14,289 nucleotides of DNA from Psychrilyobacter sp. (GTDB lineage: Bacteria; Fusobacteriota; Fusobacteriia; Fusobacteriales; Fusobacteriaceae). A program made the position numbers and the translations under genes. Below the pieces are notes generated by a model that was not told the DNA's origin, made no database searches, and worked only from the letters and a program-made list of their open reading frames with translations. Positions 14,157 to 14,289 of this stretch are shown one piece after another (within the stretch, counting starts at the first letter, position 1; each line of letters opens with the position of its first letter). The stretch spans positions 1-14,289 of the forward strand of contig JAUXGP010000012.1 of NCBI GenBank assembly GCA_030621995.1, given 5' to 3'.

Positions 14157-14289
14157 TTTCAAATACCTCCTAATTCTTTTTTTTAATTGTTTGTTTGTTT
14201 TTAGACAAAGGTCAAAAGGAATAGATCAGTAGATTGAACCTTCTGTTTAATTGTCCCTTCAATTTAAATATATAGCATAAATAAAATAA

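Noticed and set aside
14163..14289. Promoter or operator before the DUF2157 gene
   Set aside because: ATTGAA...TTCAAT arms 19 bases apart and a TTGACC with poor -10 were seen, but neither is strong enough to list as a feature.
1..14289. Mobile element, prophage, CRISPR or defence system
   Set aside because: No transposase, integrase, nuclease or repeat array was found; gene content and base use look uniform and chromosomal.

Overview
The window looks like chromosomal housekeeping DNA from an AT-rich, probably anaerobic or microaerophilic bacterium. Strong AGGAGG-type ribosome binding sites, heavy use of ATA/AGA/TTA codons, a rubredoxin, an FprA-type diiron flavoprotein, a selenouridine synthase and a CIRCE element fit Fusobacteriota (Psychrilyobacter/Ilyobacter/Fusobacterium-like) or, less likely, a clostridial Firmicute. 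This placement is inferred from protein style; no rRNA or phylogenetic marker was compared. I see no mobile element, CRISPR array, tRNA or rRNA, and no gene-free stretch over 300 bases.

Layout. Positions 1-5300 hold a plus-strand block: a cation diffusion facilitator, a cysteine-desulfurase-like PLP enzyme, cysK, cysE and mnmH. A small rubredoxin gene (2230-2391) lies on the minus strand inside this block, divergent from cysK. The theme is sulfur/selenium: CysE makes O-acetylserine, CysK converts it to cysteine, the desulfurase can release sulfur or selenium from (seleno)cysteine, and MnmH puts selenium into tRNA wobble uridines. cysK is broken by one in-frame TAA. Positions 5388-7202 are minus strand: PTS EIIA-Glc (crr), a DJ-1/PfpI protein and a MarC membrane protein, the last two translationally coupled. 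htpG (7409-9334, plus) sits behind a promoter and a CIRCE operator. fprA (minus) and lgt (plus) diverge from 10614-10834. The right end (11757-14156, minus) carries a HAD phosphatase and a GDYXXLXY/DUF2157 pair whose genes overlap by 8 nt.

The gene boundaries are crisp. Convergent pairs are separated by strong, mostly bidirectional hairpin terminators (2196-2224, 9343-9371, 11706-11762), with a facing pair of unidirectional ones at 5292-5381. The divergent intergenic regions hold recognisable -35/-10 promoters. Several longest-ORF starts are better replaced by internal starts that have a well-spaced Shine-Dalgarno sequence.

The main points for a second look are the nonsense codon in cysK, palindromes in the rubredoxin and fprA promoters, CIRCE control of htpG, the atypical second metal knuckle of the rubredoxin, a CX4CX4C tail on CysE, and a 27-bp perfect hairpin that includes the last codons of the HAD gene. 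I found no convincing new multi-gene system.
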